From Larix kaempferi (taxonomy: Eukaryota > Streptophyta > Pinopsida > Pinales > Pinaceae), in NCBI GenBank assembly GCA_027924585.1, contig BSBM01000106.1, positions 40,771,001 to 40,835,000 of the forward strand: DNA of 64,000 bases, written 5' to 3'. Below the pieces are notes generated by a model. That model was not told the DNA's origin. It saw only the letters and a program-made list of their open reading frames with translations, and did not search any database. Shown piece by piece: positions 1-10,699 of this stretch (positions are counted from its first letter, which is position 1; the number at the start of each line of letters is the position of its first letter). Both the position numbers and the translations under genes were made by a program.

Positions 1-1
1 A

Positions 2-556
2 ATGTGGAAAGACACAATGGGTGGTGAGGATTTGCCAATTGTTACACCAGAATGGAAAAATAAGGTAGAGTATTGGGAAAGAGTTATTGATACTTTATAT
101 GAAGATTACAATGATCATGATTCATCTTCTGAGGATTTCTGGCCCAAGACAAGGCAAACTCCAGATGTTGGTCGTAATGCGATTCATGCAATCTCAAATA
201 TTATGGATGGGGATTTTGATACTATGACAGGTGAACCCGTGTATGTTGGACCCAAGTGCAATAAGCCAAAGACAACATTCAACCCTATTAATGATGTTGA
301 GAAAGGAAAGATGTTGCTAGTTAGATCAGGAAACGAGGAAGAAGGGGAGATGATTGGGATGGCAAAAGCCACCTCAAATATATTTCAAGATGATGAAAGT
401 GATATTCTTCATGTTAAAGTTGATTGGTGGAAACCCGGTTCAGGGAAATACAATGGAAAATTATTAGAAGAATATTGGGTACCAAATCCTGATGACATAG
501 AGCTTGGATCTATTCCAATTGATACCATAGTTTGGGCATGGATGGCTAAGAAATAA
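2..556 (+). CDS. unrecognised acidic protein, 5' end may lie outside window
   Basis: I do not recognise this protein. The frame is open from the window edge; the first visible ATG is at position 2, so the true start may lie further left. It ends with TAA at 554-556. At 184 residues it is the longest open frame in the first 4 kb and looks coding: rich in Asp and Glu, no low-complexity run, several Trp. Residues 1-80 are acidic (a DHDSSSEDFW patch). Residues 100-184 alternate hydrophobic and charged residues with a KVDWWKPG..YNGKLLEEYWVPNPDD stretch that could be a small beta-rich domain. A possible polyadenylation signal AATAAA lies at 578-583. It could be the last exon of a host gene or the tail of a transposon protein; nothing nearby decides this, and no introns or partners are visible. 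Confidence 0.45.
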   Translation: MWKDTMGGEDLPIVTPEWKNKVEYWERVIDTLYEDYNDHDSSSEDFWPKTRQTPDVGRNAIHAISNIMDGDFDTMTGEPVYVGPKCNKPKTTFNPINDVEKGKMLLVRSGNEEEGEMIGMAKATSNIFQDDESDILHVKVDWWKPGSGKYNGKLLEEYWVPNPDDIELGSIPIDTIVWAWMAKK

Positions 557-839
557 AATTGCAAGAAGGCCAAGATAAATAAACATGGTGTACAAGCTAT
601 CCTTGACCTACTTGAACGAATAACATGAGATTAGGTGGAGATGATTCATGGATGTAATTTTGTTCTTTGGAGGACCAATTAATACATGAAGAAACATTTT
701 TCAATTTTTCTTGTATATTGAATATTCTCTTCAAATTTATTTGAGGAGTTTTATATTATTTGGTACAAATATGAAAATTTTGTTTAAATTGCAATGTATT
801 CATGTGACAATACTTCATGCAAATTACATGACACCATGA

Positions 840-1920
840 AATATTAAACTTTCAATGATTTGTTTATATTAACATAACTTCTCCCATAACTTGGATAATC
901 AAGTCCAATAATGCACTTAAAATCAATATCTTCTAGTTTTGGCCTATTAAAACTATATTGGAGTTAATTTGGCATATTAAAACTATATTGGAGTTAATTA
1001 GAATTGTTTTCAATGTAATACGTTCAAACACCAAACAATATCTAACATGGAAATTACAAATTCCAATGCTTTGTCTAGATTGACATAACTTCTCACTCCA
1101 TCAAACTTGGATAATCAAGTTCAATAATACATTTAAAAGCATCATCTTCTAGATACGATCTATTAAAACGATAATGTTGGGCTAGCTAATTTGTATTCTT
1201 TTCAATATAATACATTCAAACACTTCATGAATATATATTATAATAAAATAAATTAAACTGTACTACTTTGTTTCTATTCCAATTCATAACAAAATTATTT
1301 ATTTTGATCATTAAAAAACACGTCTAGACTTATAAAATATTTTCTTTTGACATCTGTAAAATGTTTCCAATAAAAATTACCAATAAAAGTTCATAATAAT
1401 TTGATTTTGATTGTTAAATGACACACAAATACTTATAAAATATTTTGATTGTTAAATGCACTACCAATAAAAATTCATAATAATTTGATTTTGATTGTTA
1501 AATGACACACAGATACTTATAAAAAAAATTGATTGTTAAATGCACTTTTAATAAGTTTAGTGGGTTTTCACTTTTGTATTTGTAAGAAACAAAAATGTAC
1601 TTCAATGTTTCTATTCTAATTCATTGATTTCAAATGTACCACACTTCTCATCCATCAAACTTGGTTAATGGAGTCCAGTAAAGCACTTACAAGCAACATA
1701 TTATAGACTGTCTATAAAAACTTTATTACGGGAATAGCTAATTAATGTTTTTTAATGTAATATGTTCAAACATTTCAAAAATAAATACTGGACATACAAC
1801 ATGATATAGACTTTGTCTATAAAAACTTTACTATGGGAGTAGCTAGTTAATGTTTTTTCAATGTAATATGTTCAAACATTTCAAAAATAAATACTGGACA
1901 CTTGCAATAACTAGAATGGG
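840..1920. repeat. degenerate AT-rich direct repeats
   Basis: Several imperfect direct duplications overlap here. A block with CATAACTTCTC and CTTGGATAATCAAGT occurs near 871 and again near 1083, and a weaker relative near 1645. A ~30-bp unit with AAAACTATATTGGAGTTAAT is doubled at about 943-1000. A unit with TTTTGATTGTTAAATG is repeated at about 1400-1530. A ~105-bp unit with GTCTATAAAAACTTTA and ATGTTCAAACATTTC is doubled at about 1700-1905. No coding sense is visible. The rest of 557-3870 is plain AT-rich DNA apart from the tandem pair listed separately. Confidence 0.6.
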
Positions 1921-2319
1921 TTTTCCCTCTTTCTTCATGTATTTGAAAAAAAACCAATTGTACTATAAAATTTATATTCTAATTAATAATTTTTTTTTAC
2001 CTTAATTGGTATACTTAGACTTTATCCAATACAATATTTTCTCTTGTTGGCTCTAAAATAGTGCCAACCACATATCATAATATATAGTATTGAATAATGA
2101 ATATTTCTTTAAATGTTAGATGATTATATTTATATTATAAAAAGGAATCTAGGCTTAACCAATCAACATAATCCAAAGTAATAATTGATAGTTAACAATG
2201 TCCAAAACATGTAGAAACTTGTGGGCTCATAATAATCCCATAAAATGAAGGGAAAAAGTGAAGTGCTTAAGTACCTATTGTGCTATATACTTGACAAAAA
2301 TGTCCTAAGGCATACAATA

Positions 2320-3830
2320 GACAATACATATAAAGGGAAGAAAATAAAATAGAGTATGACCTAATTTTCCATGTTGTTGCTCGTAGATATGTTATTGATT
2401 ATTTTTCTAGTCAATATTCTAAAGATTATTAGGGGTAGTGTCATCATCCACAAGTACAATATTACAATGACTATAGGAGCTAATACGTCTTCATGGTATT
2501 AGAGGTTTCACCTAATTCCTAGACATTTCCAGTTCTCGTTGTCTCTTGAAGTTGAGCAAAACCCCCCATTTTCTAGCCACCCATTATCAAGATTGAGAAT
2601 TACTAAGTTATTATACCAATACATAAATTTGTTATAGTAACAAACACATTGACTATTATGTCATTAAATAGCTTTCTAGGTCACTTTAAAATGGCGACAA
2701 TCTCTTACTAATATGGTATTTCAACACATGCACAATATATGCTTTATCAAATTATAAATAAAATGGTTAATACTTTCAACATACAAATAATGCCATTAGA
2801 TAAATTAATAGGTAATAAATATTAATACAAATTACAAATTATAATAATAAAATAATGTAAAGAATCTAAGTTTAAGCATAGGAAGATATGCTTCAAATTA
2901 ATATAAATTTGATTTTATATAGCTTATAATGATAATATTGTAAAAAAAATGGTGAATATATAGATTGAAATGAGTGAATTAAGTAATTTTTAGGTTTTTC
3001 ATTTTTTGAAAACTCAATCTTGTTGAAGTTCTAAATTCTAGATCCGTACTCGACAATACATATAAAGGGAAGAAAATAAAATAGAGTATGACCTAGTTTT
3101 CCATGTTGTTGCTTGTGTATATGTTACTAATTGTTTTTCTAGTCAATATTCTAAATATGATTAGGGGTAGTGTCCTCATCCACAGCTTCAATATTACAGT
3201 GACCATATGAGCTAATAATTTTTCATGGTATTAGAGGTTTCAGCCAATTCCTATGCATTTCCAGTTCTTGTTGTTTCTTGAAGTTGAGAAAAAATCCTCA
3301 TGTTCTAGCCACCCATTATCAAGATTGGGAATTAATAAGTTACTATGCCAAAACATAAATTTGTTACAGTAACAAACACATTGACTGCTATATCATTAAA
3401 TAACTTTGTAGGTCACTCTAAAATGGAGACAATCTCTTACTAATATGGTAATTCAACACATGCACAATATATGCTTTATCAAATTATAAATAAAATGGTT
3501 AATAATTTCAACATACAAATAATTCCATTAGATAACTTAATAGGTAAGAAATTTCTTGCAACATCTATAGTTCATGAGATGAGGTAAACCTTGATCAACT
3601 CAAATATTAATACAAATTAAAAAATTATAATAATAAAATAATGTAAGGAATCTAAGTTTAATATTAGGAAGATATGCTTCAACTGTATATAAATTTGATT
3701 TTATATAGCTTATATTGATAATATTATAAAAAAATGGTGAATATAAAGATTGAAATGAGTGAATTAAGTAATTTTTTGGTTTTTCATTTTTTGAAAAGTC
3801 AATCTTGTTGAAGTTCTAAATTCTAGATCC
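2320..3830. repeat. tandem duplication, ~732-bp period, two copies
   Basis: The block starting GACAATACATATAAAGGG at 2320 recurs at 3052 and stays collinear to the shared end near CTAAATTCTAGATCC (about 3045 and 3830). Substitutions are scattered and the second copy has an extra ~45-50 bp near 3550-3600. No open frame of note lies in either copy. It ends about 40 bp before the start of segmental duplication copy A. Confidence 0.85.
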
Positions 3831-4245
3831 CTTGTATAATTCCAAATTTAATGAAATATGTGTTCTTGGTGTCAAACTAAACTTAGAAAAAAACAATGTT
3901 ACCCATTACAAATTGAATGGAAGTATTTTTTTTTCTTTGGAGAAAAAAAATATGGAATGTGAGTAAAATGCAAATAGTTAGAGGGACATTCCGAATACTG
4001 GGACGACAGGAATGAATTACAGTTTTAAAATTTGTAATGGCTAAAGATCTTTCTCATTTAACACAAAAGTTGCACTGCAGCTTTAACCTTTAAAAGAATA
4101 ATCAAATTTAAATTTAATTATTATACAAATAACAATATGGCCGCAGTTGCCTGTGCCAACTATAATTTGTCAAAGGGCGCAACAATTTCAGTTTTTCATT
4201 GTTTGCAAAATCTACTGCAAACACGCGCGGAAGTTAGATTTTTGT

Positions 4246-4797
4246 TCAAAAAATCCACCAGTCTTCTGTCGGCTGGAATAGAACCCTAAAATCCTCCATA
4301 GCCAAATCTAAGGGAGGAAAATCCTCTAAATTTAGAGAGTCCCCACTATCCAGATCTTCCAGCAGTAGTGAATCTCGAAATGCCGGACCCTGCTCCGCCG
4401 AAATCTGTTGGCTGTCAATGTCGGATTCCGCTGCCGAACCGCTGGATGATGATGCCGTGTCGTCTTCCGACGGTAGCCAGAATTTTTCTGCGGCGAACAT
4501 TGCCGCTGCGGCTTGGATTTGCGGCGGCGATAGAGAAGAGGCGCCTGGAATTTCCGGCTGCGAGTCGGGAAAATTGAATCTGGCCTTGGATCCTCTCAGA
4601 CAATACACTGCAAAGTCGAAGGCGCGGGCAGCTTTTTCTGGGGAGTCGTAGGAGCCCAACCAAATTTTGGCCCTCGAATTTGGCATTCGAATTTTCGATA
4701 CCCATTTCCCCCATTTTCTTTGTCGGATTCCCTTGAACTGCCGCGACATCAGTGAGCGGCTGTCATGGCCGTTCTGTTTAGGCAAGGGCTTAACCAT
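4246..4797 (-). CDS. AP2/ERF transcription factor, DREB A-5 (ERF group II)-like
   Basis: The frame encodes 183 residues from ATG at 4797. The frame is open further upstream but lacks a convincing earlier start, and this ATG matches the family's short N-terminus. Residues about 21-78 form one AP2 domain: GIRQRKWGKWV, then IRMPNSRAKIWLGSYDSPEKA, then CLRGSKARFNFP. The following PEIPGASSLSPPQIQAAAAMFA resembles the conserved segment after the domain in group II/DREB A-5 factors, which bind GCC or DRE/CRT-type promoter elements in the nucleus. The C-terminus is acidic and Ser-rich with LNLEDFPPLDL, partly like an EAR repression motif, and ends EDWWIF. Odd: residue 35 is Lys (codon 4693-4695) where the family, and copy B, have Glu in the WVSEIR strand. 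The gene is intronless, as usual for this group. A TATA box at 5001-5008 suits transcription from about 4975. Confidence 0.88.
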   Translation of the reverse strand: MVKPLPKQNGHDSRSLMSRQFKGIRQRKWGKWVSKIRMPNSRAKIWLGSYDSPEKAARAFDFAVYCLRGSKARFNFPDSQPEIPGASSLSPPQIQAAAAMFAAEKFWLPSEDDTASSSSGSAAESDIDSQQISAEQGPAFRDSLLLEDLDSGDSLNLEDFPPLDLAMEDFRVLFQPTEDWWIF

Positions 4798-4879
4798 GTC
4801 GAGATGTTGGGGAGGAGTCGAACTTGAAACGTGGTGGTGAAGTTGAAGTCTTAGAACAGTTAAAACAAAGGAGCGTGAT

Positions 4880-4945
4880 CGTGCGAGGATTCGAACTCCA
4901 GTCTCCCAAAGGTACGTACACGCTGCTACTTCCACTGCAAATGAA
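4880..4945 (-). other. tRNA/SINE-like remnant with B-box motif in ERF leader
   Basis: Read on the minus strand, 4887-4899 is GGAGTTCGAATCC, close to the pol III B box (GGTTCGANNCC) and tRNA T-loop. It is preceded by CTTTGGGAGACT, as in many tRNA-derived SINE heads. No clean A box or full cloverleaf can be drawn, and the T-stem has a mismatch, so it is not a tRNA gene. It lies in the predicted 5' leader of the ERF gene. Copy B has one base changed inside the TTCGAA core. Confidence 0.3.
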
Positions 4946-5000
4946 AATTTAACACAGTGCAAGTGCATGAGTATGCGAAAGCCTGCTGGGCGGGGCAACG

Positions 5001-5008
5001 TATATAGA
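5001..5008 (-). promoter_or_regulatory. TATA box of the ERF gene
   Basis: The minus strand reads TATCTATATA here, about 205 bp upstream of the ERF start codon, followed by a short GC-rich stretch (CCCCGCCC) near the expected transcription start. The element and its surroundings are conserved in copy B at 46849-46855. The position suits a ~175-nt leader. Confidence 0.55.
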
Positions 5009-5212
5009 TACAGAAACCGTGTCCATAGTTTGTCTTAGGAACAGTTTTCTAGAGAACACGTCACGGTTCTGAATATACGCATAATAAACGTGTGAATAGC
5101 ATTACGTTTAGTCGAATGATTTTTCTATAGAAATTAATATTTTTTTAATTTGGAATAATAAATATTAAAGTTTTTAGAATTAATAAATATTAAATTTTAT
5201 TTTTATTTATTT

Positions 5213-5365
5213 ATTTTGAATTAATAAATTTTATATAATATATATTAATATTGGTTAATTAGATTAATTTGATCATGTTTATGAATTTCAAATATTAAAT
5301 ATTATTATTTTGAATTAATAAAAATTTATATAATATATATTAATATTGGTTAATTAGATTAAAAT
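5213..5365. repeat. AT-rich direct repeat, ~98-bp spacing
   Basis: The motif TTTTGAATTAATAAA followed by TATAATATATATTAATATTG and GGTTAATTAGATTA occurs at about 5213 and again at about 5311. The equivalent place in copy B (about 47040 and 52768) is where the younger LINE lies, so this AT-rich tract was its target. Confidence 0.65.
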
Positions 5366-5689
5366 TTGTTTATGTTATTTTTTCCTAAAATTGGATGCTA
5401 ATTAATTTTGGTTTATTTGATATTATATATTCGCATTATAAAATATTAGATGTAAAATTATTTTTAATTGGTTAAGAGTTTGTTCTTTGAAAAAAATGTT
5501 AACAATCCAAGATTTAATATGGCTCTTCTTACTACCAACAATTTCATAAAGAGAATTATTATAAATTTAACCTTTATTATCTACTAATAATATTCCAAAT
5601 TTTAAATTTAACATTTTGCACTAACATATTAAAGAGCATTAAATCAATTTTTATATTAAAAATAATAATTCATCAATTTAACCTTGATG

Positions 5690-6365
5690 CGAGTGACATC
5701 ATCTCACACCTCCATGAAGAGGGGCACCTCAAGGAATCCCCTCGACAATTTGACTTGAGTGAACACAATTGTTTGGAAGTGGGCGATGTTATGGCTTTTT
5801 GGTCTCAGGTCGACGAGAATTACAGAACATTCATTCTTGGGTCAGAGCTTAATTTCCAAGTAATGCGGCTCACCACTGTTGTTTATGGATCTCTATAGGA
5901 GAATATAAAGCTTTGGCCTTGGCATAGCTATATGGTGAAATTGTTGGGTCTTTAGGCAAAAGGAAAATGTCGAAACTCTGGGCCGCATTTGCTATGTAGT
6001 AAAGTAGCAAGAATTGGTAAAAACACTAGTCAAGTTGTTGTGGTAAACTTTATAGCAATGGCTCCAAGATAGAGAACAATGGTGTAGAAGAGGTGGGAGT
6101 ATTATGAGAAACACCTACTCAAAGGAGTACTTTAGCAGGGACATTCCCTATCACATTATGGTGGGGTTGACATTGGAAGACCTGAATACCAACCAGACCA
6201 TGGATCCATATTGGCGAGCATTAAAACTCTCTTGGAAAGGGCTCTTATGGAAAGAGATCGATTACGCAAAGGGATACAACTCTTCATCCAGGAGATGAGG
6301 GATGACTTGCACAACCTTCAAACCAAGCTGGAGCTCGGACACCCCACATCAAATAGCAGAGCGTA
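5690..6365 (+). pseudogene. decayed coding fragment of unknown protein, copy A
   Basis: A GC-richer island in AT-rich DNA reads as protein in pieces on the plus strand. One piece begins DASDIISHLHEEGHLKE and includes PRQFDLSEHNCLE (from 5690), but meets stops near 5898 and 5954. A later piece, in the frame ending with TAA near 6366, has a helical, coiled-coil-like stretch (SIKTLLERALMERDRLRK, then EMRDDLHNLQTKLEL). Another frame is open at 6104-6298, but its composition looks less natural. I do not recognise the family. The fragment recurs at 53228-53920 with one extra T that shifts the first piece. It could be a captured host gene piece or part of a transposon protein. Confidence 0.4.
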
Positions 6366-7062
6366 ATATGGGCATCGTTATTGCATGCCAATTTTTAGTT
6401 TGAATAAGAAGGAAACTTCTAAATGTTTGGATGATAAAACTAGTAAGGATGGGGGGACTCTGGTTTCCCATGTCTTCAGTTAGGTCTCTCTCTCAAGCTG
6501 AATTTTGCTTTTGTTATGGCTTTTAGACCTTTTACCAGACTAATTATGCTCCTAAGGGATGATTTAGTTTCCCACAAGAGAGGCCAACAACAAGACATTT
6601 TTACATATTATGTACATTATGTCGTAATAGAAAGATGAATTAACTACTTAAAAAAATTATGAGTTTAAAATTTCTCTTTCATTAAAAATTAATTTACCAA
6701 ATTTAAAAATAATAATTCATCAATATAAAGTTTCAATTTCATTAAAATTGAATGTCGACAAATAAATAAAATAAAAAACTTAATACCTTTAACTTATCAA
6801 GCAAAAAAAAACCGTGTTCCTTGATATTCATTAAGAATAAAAGTGAACAAAAGTCTTAAACATAATCTGCATCATTAAAACAAAACAATGCCTATCAGTT
6901 CAAAGGAGAGATCATCTTGTAGCAAAAAGAAATTGAAACTCCTCACTCAAAATACAACAATATCACCCTGATCAAGACTAAAATATTATCATATGGATCC
7001 CAAGTACTTTCTAAACTTGCATATGAGGTAAAAATAAAAGAATTGATACTATCCTATAGTTT

Positions 7063-7650
7063 TTAAGCTGAATGACTAAAGGAAATAGACATAACCCTCA
7101 TTGGAGAGCACATTCTCCACATATTCTTCAAAAAATAATACACCTTTTGACTCCCCAAGGGATCTTTTTTAGAGACCATCAACAACATAGTTTTACTCTC
7201 TAAAGACACATGGATGATATTAATTTGACCAAAGGAAGAGAGTAAAAGCTTAATCCTATGACACCATTGATCGAAGCATAATACTTGTAGATTTGATAAA
7301 TTGTTTGCCCAATGCATAGTAATATTTGAGTCCTTGAGTACCTGTATAGTTGGAAGACCAATCGAAGAATCAAAATGAAGAAGACCCCAGAGAGCTAGTG
7401 ATTCAGCTCTCGTGTTGGTACCCATACCAAAACTCATCCATAACTTGAAATTGTGATCTTCATTGATCTCAAGGTACATACTAGCACCACAATCACCCTG
7501 TTGAGCTGACCCATCAAAGTATCCAATAGGATAAGTAATGATGGGATAAACATAAATATGTCTGAGCCTTCTGCTTTTCTCCGCATAGTAATAATCCTTA
7601 TAAAGGCCTAAGCTTCTTATACAGATGGAATGTACATTGGGTATATTACC
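7063..7650 (-). pseudogene. LINE RNase H domain remnant (copy A)
   Basis: The 138-residue frame at 7063-7479 holds the central RNase H signature: MYLEINEDHNFKLWM, then GTNTRAESLALWGLL with the second acidic residue (Glu), then LKDSNITMHWA with the third (Asp). The first acidic position (YFDGSAQQ) lies upstream across a frame break near 7490-7510. In plant L1 elements this domain sits at the C-terminus of ORF2. It is broken and not expected to be active. Confidence 0.75.
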
Positions 7651-8348
7651 TTCAAAATTAATATAATTTTTAGACTTACAAATGTCTCAACAAACAAAAA
7701 TTGGCAGTAGTTTATGAGAGTGTTTGTTCCCTACCCACTGCTCGAAATTTTCTTCAACCAAGGAAGAGCCCAATGTTTGAGAGATATGGAGTTCCTCAAT
7801 AATAGCCCATCAAACCATTTTACTGTAAGAGCAAAGTACAAATAAATTATTGTGAGATTCACAATCAATTTTGTAAAGAGGACAAAAATTAGGACCCGAC
7901 CATCCCCTTCTCACCAAGTTGTCCCATGTCAAAATACAATTCTCAATAAGTAACCAGTAAAAGCATTTAATTTTTTGAGGCAATTTCGATTTCCAAAGTC
8001 TATTAGACCACCATTTCTACTCATAGGAGGAAAGAGACTGAGCAATAGATGTATAGTTAGCATAGACTTGACCATTAGAATTGTATCAAACAAGGACATT
8101 ATTCCCCTCCTTCAATCGAATACCTTCTCTGTTCAAAGTCATCATATATTTTGTCCACTCTTCTTCCCAATGACTACCCAACCCCAGATCCTTCGTAAGT
8201 AGCTAGTAAGAGTTTGATTGACCCAACTAGGTGGGTCTTTTGATGTGGTCAAGAGTACAAAAACAAAACTCAACAAATAATCTAGGATAGAGGATGATAT
8301 CACATAATTTTTCTCTCCACCAATAGAAGGATCAACACCAACAAAAAC

Positions 8349-8660
8349 CTAAGTCTCATTTCCCACTCTCCAAGATAAGCCTCTATTGATCCAAGAGAAA
8401 GTTCTCATAAAACCATTCCAGAAGTTAGAGACACCATGTACATCTTTAACAGAGTTTCTGATCCAACTAGACACAGAAAGACCTTTTAAATACTTGGCAT
8501 GAATAATATCACTCCATAAATCTTTTCCAAACAACCCTCTCCGTAGAGTTTTCATTCTCAAGGCGTGATTGAACCAAAAGATATTCTTAATATCCCAGCC
8601 ACCCAATGATTTAGGTCTTGATAATTTTTCCCAACTAGCTAGGTGGATTTTATTCCCCAA
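8349..8660 (-). pseudogene. LINE ORF2 connection region remnant (copy A)
   Basis: The frame reads KIHLASWEKLSRPKSLGGW, then DIKNIFWFNHALRMKTLRR and GLFGKDLWSDIIHAKYL. This is the standard segment after the reverse transcriptase in plant LINEs, where the family has a WxxxCxPKxxGGLG-like motif and 'N.ALL.KWLWR'. It lies between the polymerase and the zf-RVT segment of the same decayed element. Confidence 0.75.
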
Positions 8661-8778
8661 AGCAGAACCCTACCAAAGAATATTGAATATCCGAATTACC
8701 TAATCAGATTAAGAATGGATTGAGGAACTTTAACCGAAGAAAACCAGTACACTAGGATCCCAACTAGCACAGATCTCA

Positions 8779-9119
8779 CTAAGGTGAGTCCACCCCCAAA
8801 GAGAGCAACCTGTAAGACCAATTCCCAATTCTTTTTTCAACCTTCTTAACTATCCACATCAAATCACTGATCATGTAGCTATTAGGTTTCAAATAATATC
8901 CAAAATATTTGAAGCCTTCATTAATAGTACCAACTTTAAAGAAAAAAATAGAGGAAATCTGGCTAAAAATGATTGTATTAATACCATTCCCGAGAAGAAT
9001 AGATTTATCAAAACTCACCTCCATACCATATGCAACACAGAATAATGATATAAGTTTTGAGAATGTAGTCCATTCCTTAAAGTGCCCCTTCCAAATATCA
9101 CTACATCATCAACAAATAA
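8779..9119 (-). pseudogene. LINE reverse transcriptase C-terminal remnant (copy A)
   Basis: The frame from 9024 reads MEVSFDKSILLGNG, then GFKYFGYYLKPNSYMISD, which matches the strand after the catalytic Asp-Asp and the 'YLG..L' motif of LINE reverse transcriptases. The FVDD motif is at 9102-9119 in another frame, so a frameshift separates them. Sequence right of about 9125 no longer reads as polymerase. Confidence 0.75.
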
Positions 9120-9174
9120 TAGATATGTATTTCTTTTAAAAAAAAACCAATATATATTTAAAAATAAAAATAAA

Positions 9175-10442
9175 TATTAGAAAAAATTCAACATGCTAAA
9201 ATTTGCTTACCACACATTCAAAAGAGTCTCTTTCTAGAAGCTAGTAAGTCGAGCAGCAAAGTTGTACTTTGTAGTGAAATTTTGATCAATATTAAATAAC
9301 TATATTTCAAGGTAAATTATATGACTAGGCTTCAAATATTTAGGCCTTTATAAGGCAAACCAGTATATATTTCAAATATTTCAAATATTTATTCTTTGTT
9401 TTTTTAAGATGTTTATATGATTTTTTCAACCAATATAAAATTTTTAAGCCTTATTTGGCCTCATATCAAGATCATTTTCGTTTTCATATGTTTCAACTTA
9501 AGGTTAAAACAATATTAGATATAGTAAGAAAGAATCCATAAATTAATGCTATCTCCAATATAGTATTACTATCAATTCCATATTAGAAAAAATTGAACAT
9601 GCTAAAATTTGTTTACCACACATTCAAAAGAGTCTCTTTCTAGAAGCTAGTAAGTGGAGCAGCAAAGTTGTACTTTGTAATGAAATTTTGATCAAAATTA
9701 AATAACGATATTTCAAGGTAAATTATATTACTAGGCTTCAAATATTTAGGTCTTTATAAAGTAAACCAATATATATTTCGAATATTTCAAATATTTATCC
9801 TATGTTTTCTTTGCAAGATGTTTACATAATGATTTTTCAACCAATGAAAATTTTTATGTCTTGTTTGACCTCATATCAAAGCCATTTTGGTTTTCATATG
9901 TTTTAACTTAGAATTAAAACAATATTAGATATCGTAACAAAGAATCCATACATTAATGCTATCTCCAATATAGTATTACTATTAATTTCATATTAGAAAA
10001 AATTAAAAATGCTAAAATTTCTTTAGCACACATTCAAAAGAGTCTCTTTCTAGAAGCTAGTGAGTCGAGCAGCAAAGTTGTACTTTGTAATGAAATAAGA
10101 GTCTCTTTCTAGAAGCTAGTAAGTCGAGCAGCAAAGTTGTACTTTATAATGAAATTTTGATCAATATTAAATAACGATATTTGAAGGTAAATTATATGAC
10201 CAGGTTTCAAATATTTAGGTCTTTATAAGGTAAACCAATATATATTTCAAATATTGATCCATTGTTTCGTTTGTAAGATGTTTACATAATTTTTTTCAAC
10301 CAATATATATATATTTTAGGTCTTATTTGGCCTACGGCCATTTTCGTTTTCATATGTTTTAATTTAGGGTTAAAATAATATTATATATCGTAACAAAGAA
10401 TCTATAAATTAAAGCTATCTCCAATATAGTATTACTATCAAC
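9175..10442. repeat. tandem array, ~406-bp unit, three copies (A)
   Basis: Units start with TATTAGAAAAAATT at 9175, 9581 and 9991 and share landmarks such as AGAGTCTCTTTCTAGAAGCT and TTGTACTTTGTA. The third unit has an internal ~61-bp duplication (the AGAGTCTCTTTCTAGAAG block at about 10037 and 10098). The array ends near 10442. Copy B carries the same three units and the same internal duplication at 56744-57985. No coding potential. Confidence 0.9.
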
Positions 10443-10582
10443 CTGAATTCAATTATATGTCTTTGCCTGATGATTTTTAGACAAAGGCCACTTCCCTAAG
10501 GAGATTCTATCAAACAAAAAAATATAAAATATATGATTAATTAGTAAACGACATGTTCGTCATGTGTTAATGACACTGGAGG

Positions 10583-10592
10583 AATCTATATA
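10583..10592 (+). promoter_or_regulatory. possible TATA box upstream of WRC frame
   Basis: CTATATATGC lies about 110 bp before the ATG at 10700 at the edge of non-repeat sequence, and is nearly kept in copy B (CATATATGC). An earlier ATG at about 10670 in good context (GCCATGG) opens a 14-codon frame that ends just after the WRC ATG, so it would act as an upstream ORF. In AT-rich DNA such a match is weak evidence alone. Confidence 0.25.
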
Positions 10593-10699
10593 TGCTTGAG
10601 CAGATCTGTTGGAGCAAGATCTAGATATGTTCTAGTTTTTCTTCACTACAGAATTGATGCTTACTGCCATGGAAAAATATAGATGCAGTGCTCACTTCT

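Larger units (their letters stand above)
6830..9125 (-). mobile_element. 5'-truncated, decayed L1-type LINE (copy A)
   Basis: Minus-strand reading frames give, in element order: the reverse-transcriptase motif YLLFVDDVV (Asp-Asp codons 9105-9110), the end of the reverse transcriptase, a connecting region, a Cys/His zf-RVT segment (about 7800-8000) and an RNase H domain (7063-7650). This is the usual order of the 3' half of a plant L1 LINE. The first half (endonuclease and start of the polymerase) is missing, and the element stops almost exactly at the catalytic motif, as expected for 5' truncation during target-primed insertion. Many stops and frameshifts break it. The same truncated element is at 54375-56700, so it inserted before the duplication. 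The exact 3' end near 6830 is uncertain because no clear A-tail is visible. Confidence 0.8.

Noticed and set aside
4887-4899. tRNA gene in the ERF leader
   Set aside because: Only a T-loop/B-box-like motif is convincing; acceptor, D and anticodon arms cannot be paired.
6104-6298. 64-codon frame shared with 53654-53848 as a small gene
   Set aside because: An overlapping frame gives a more protein-like coiled-coil sequence, and upstream stops in both copies mark a relic.
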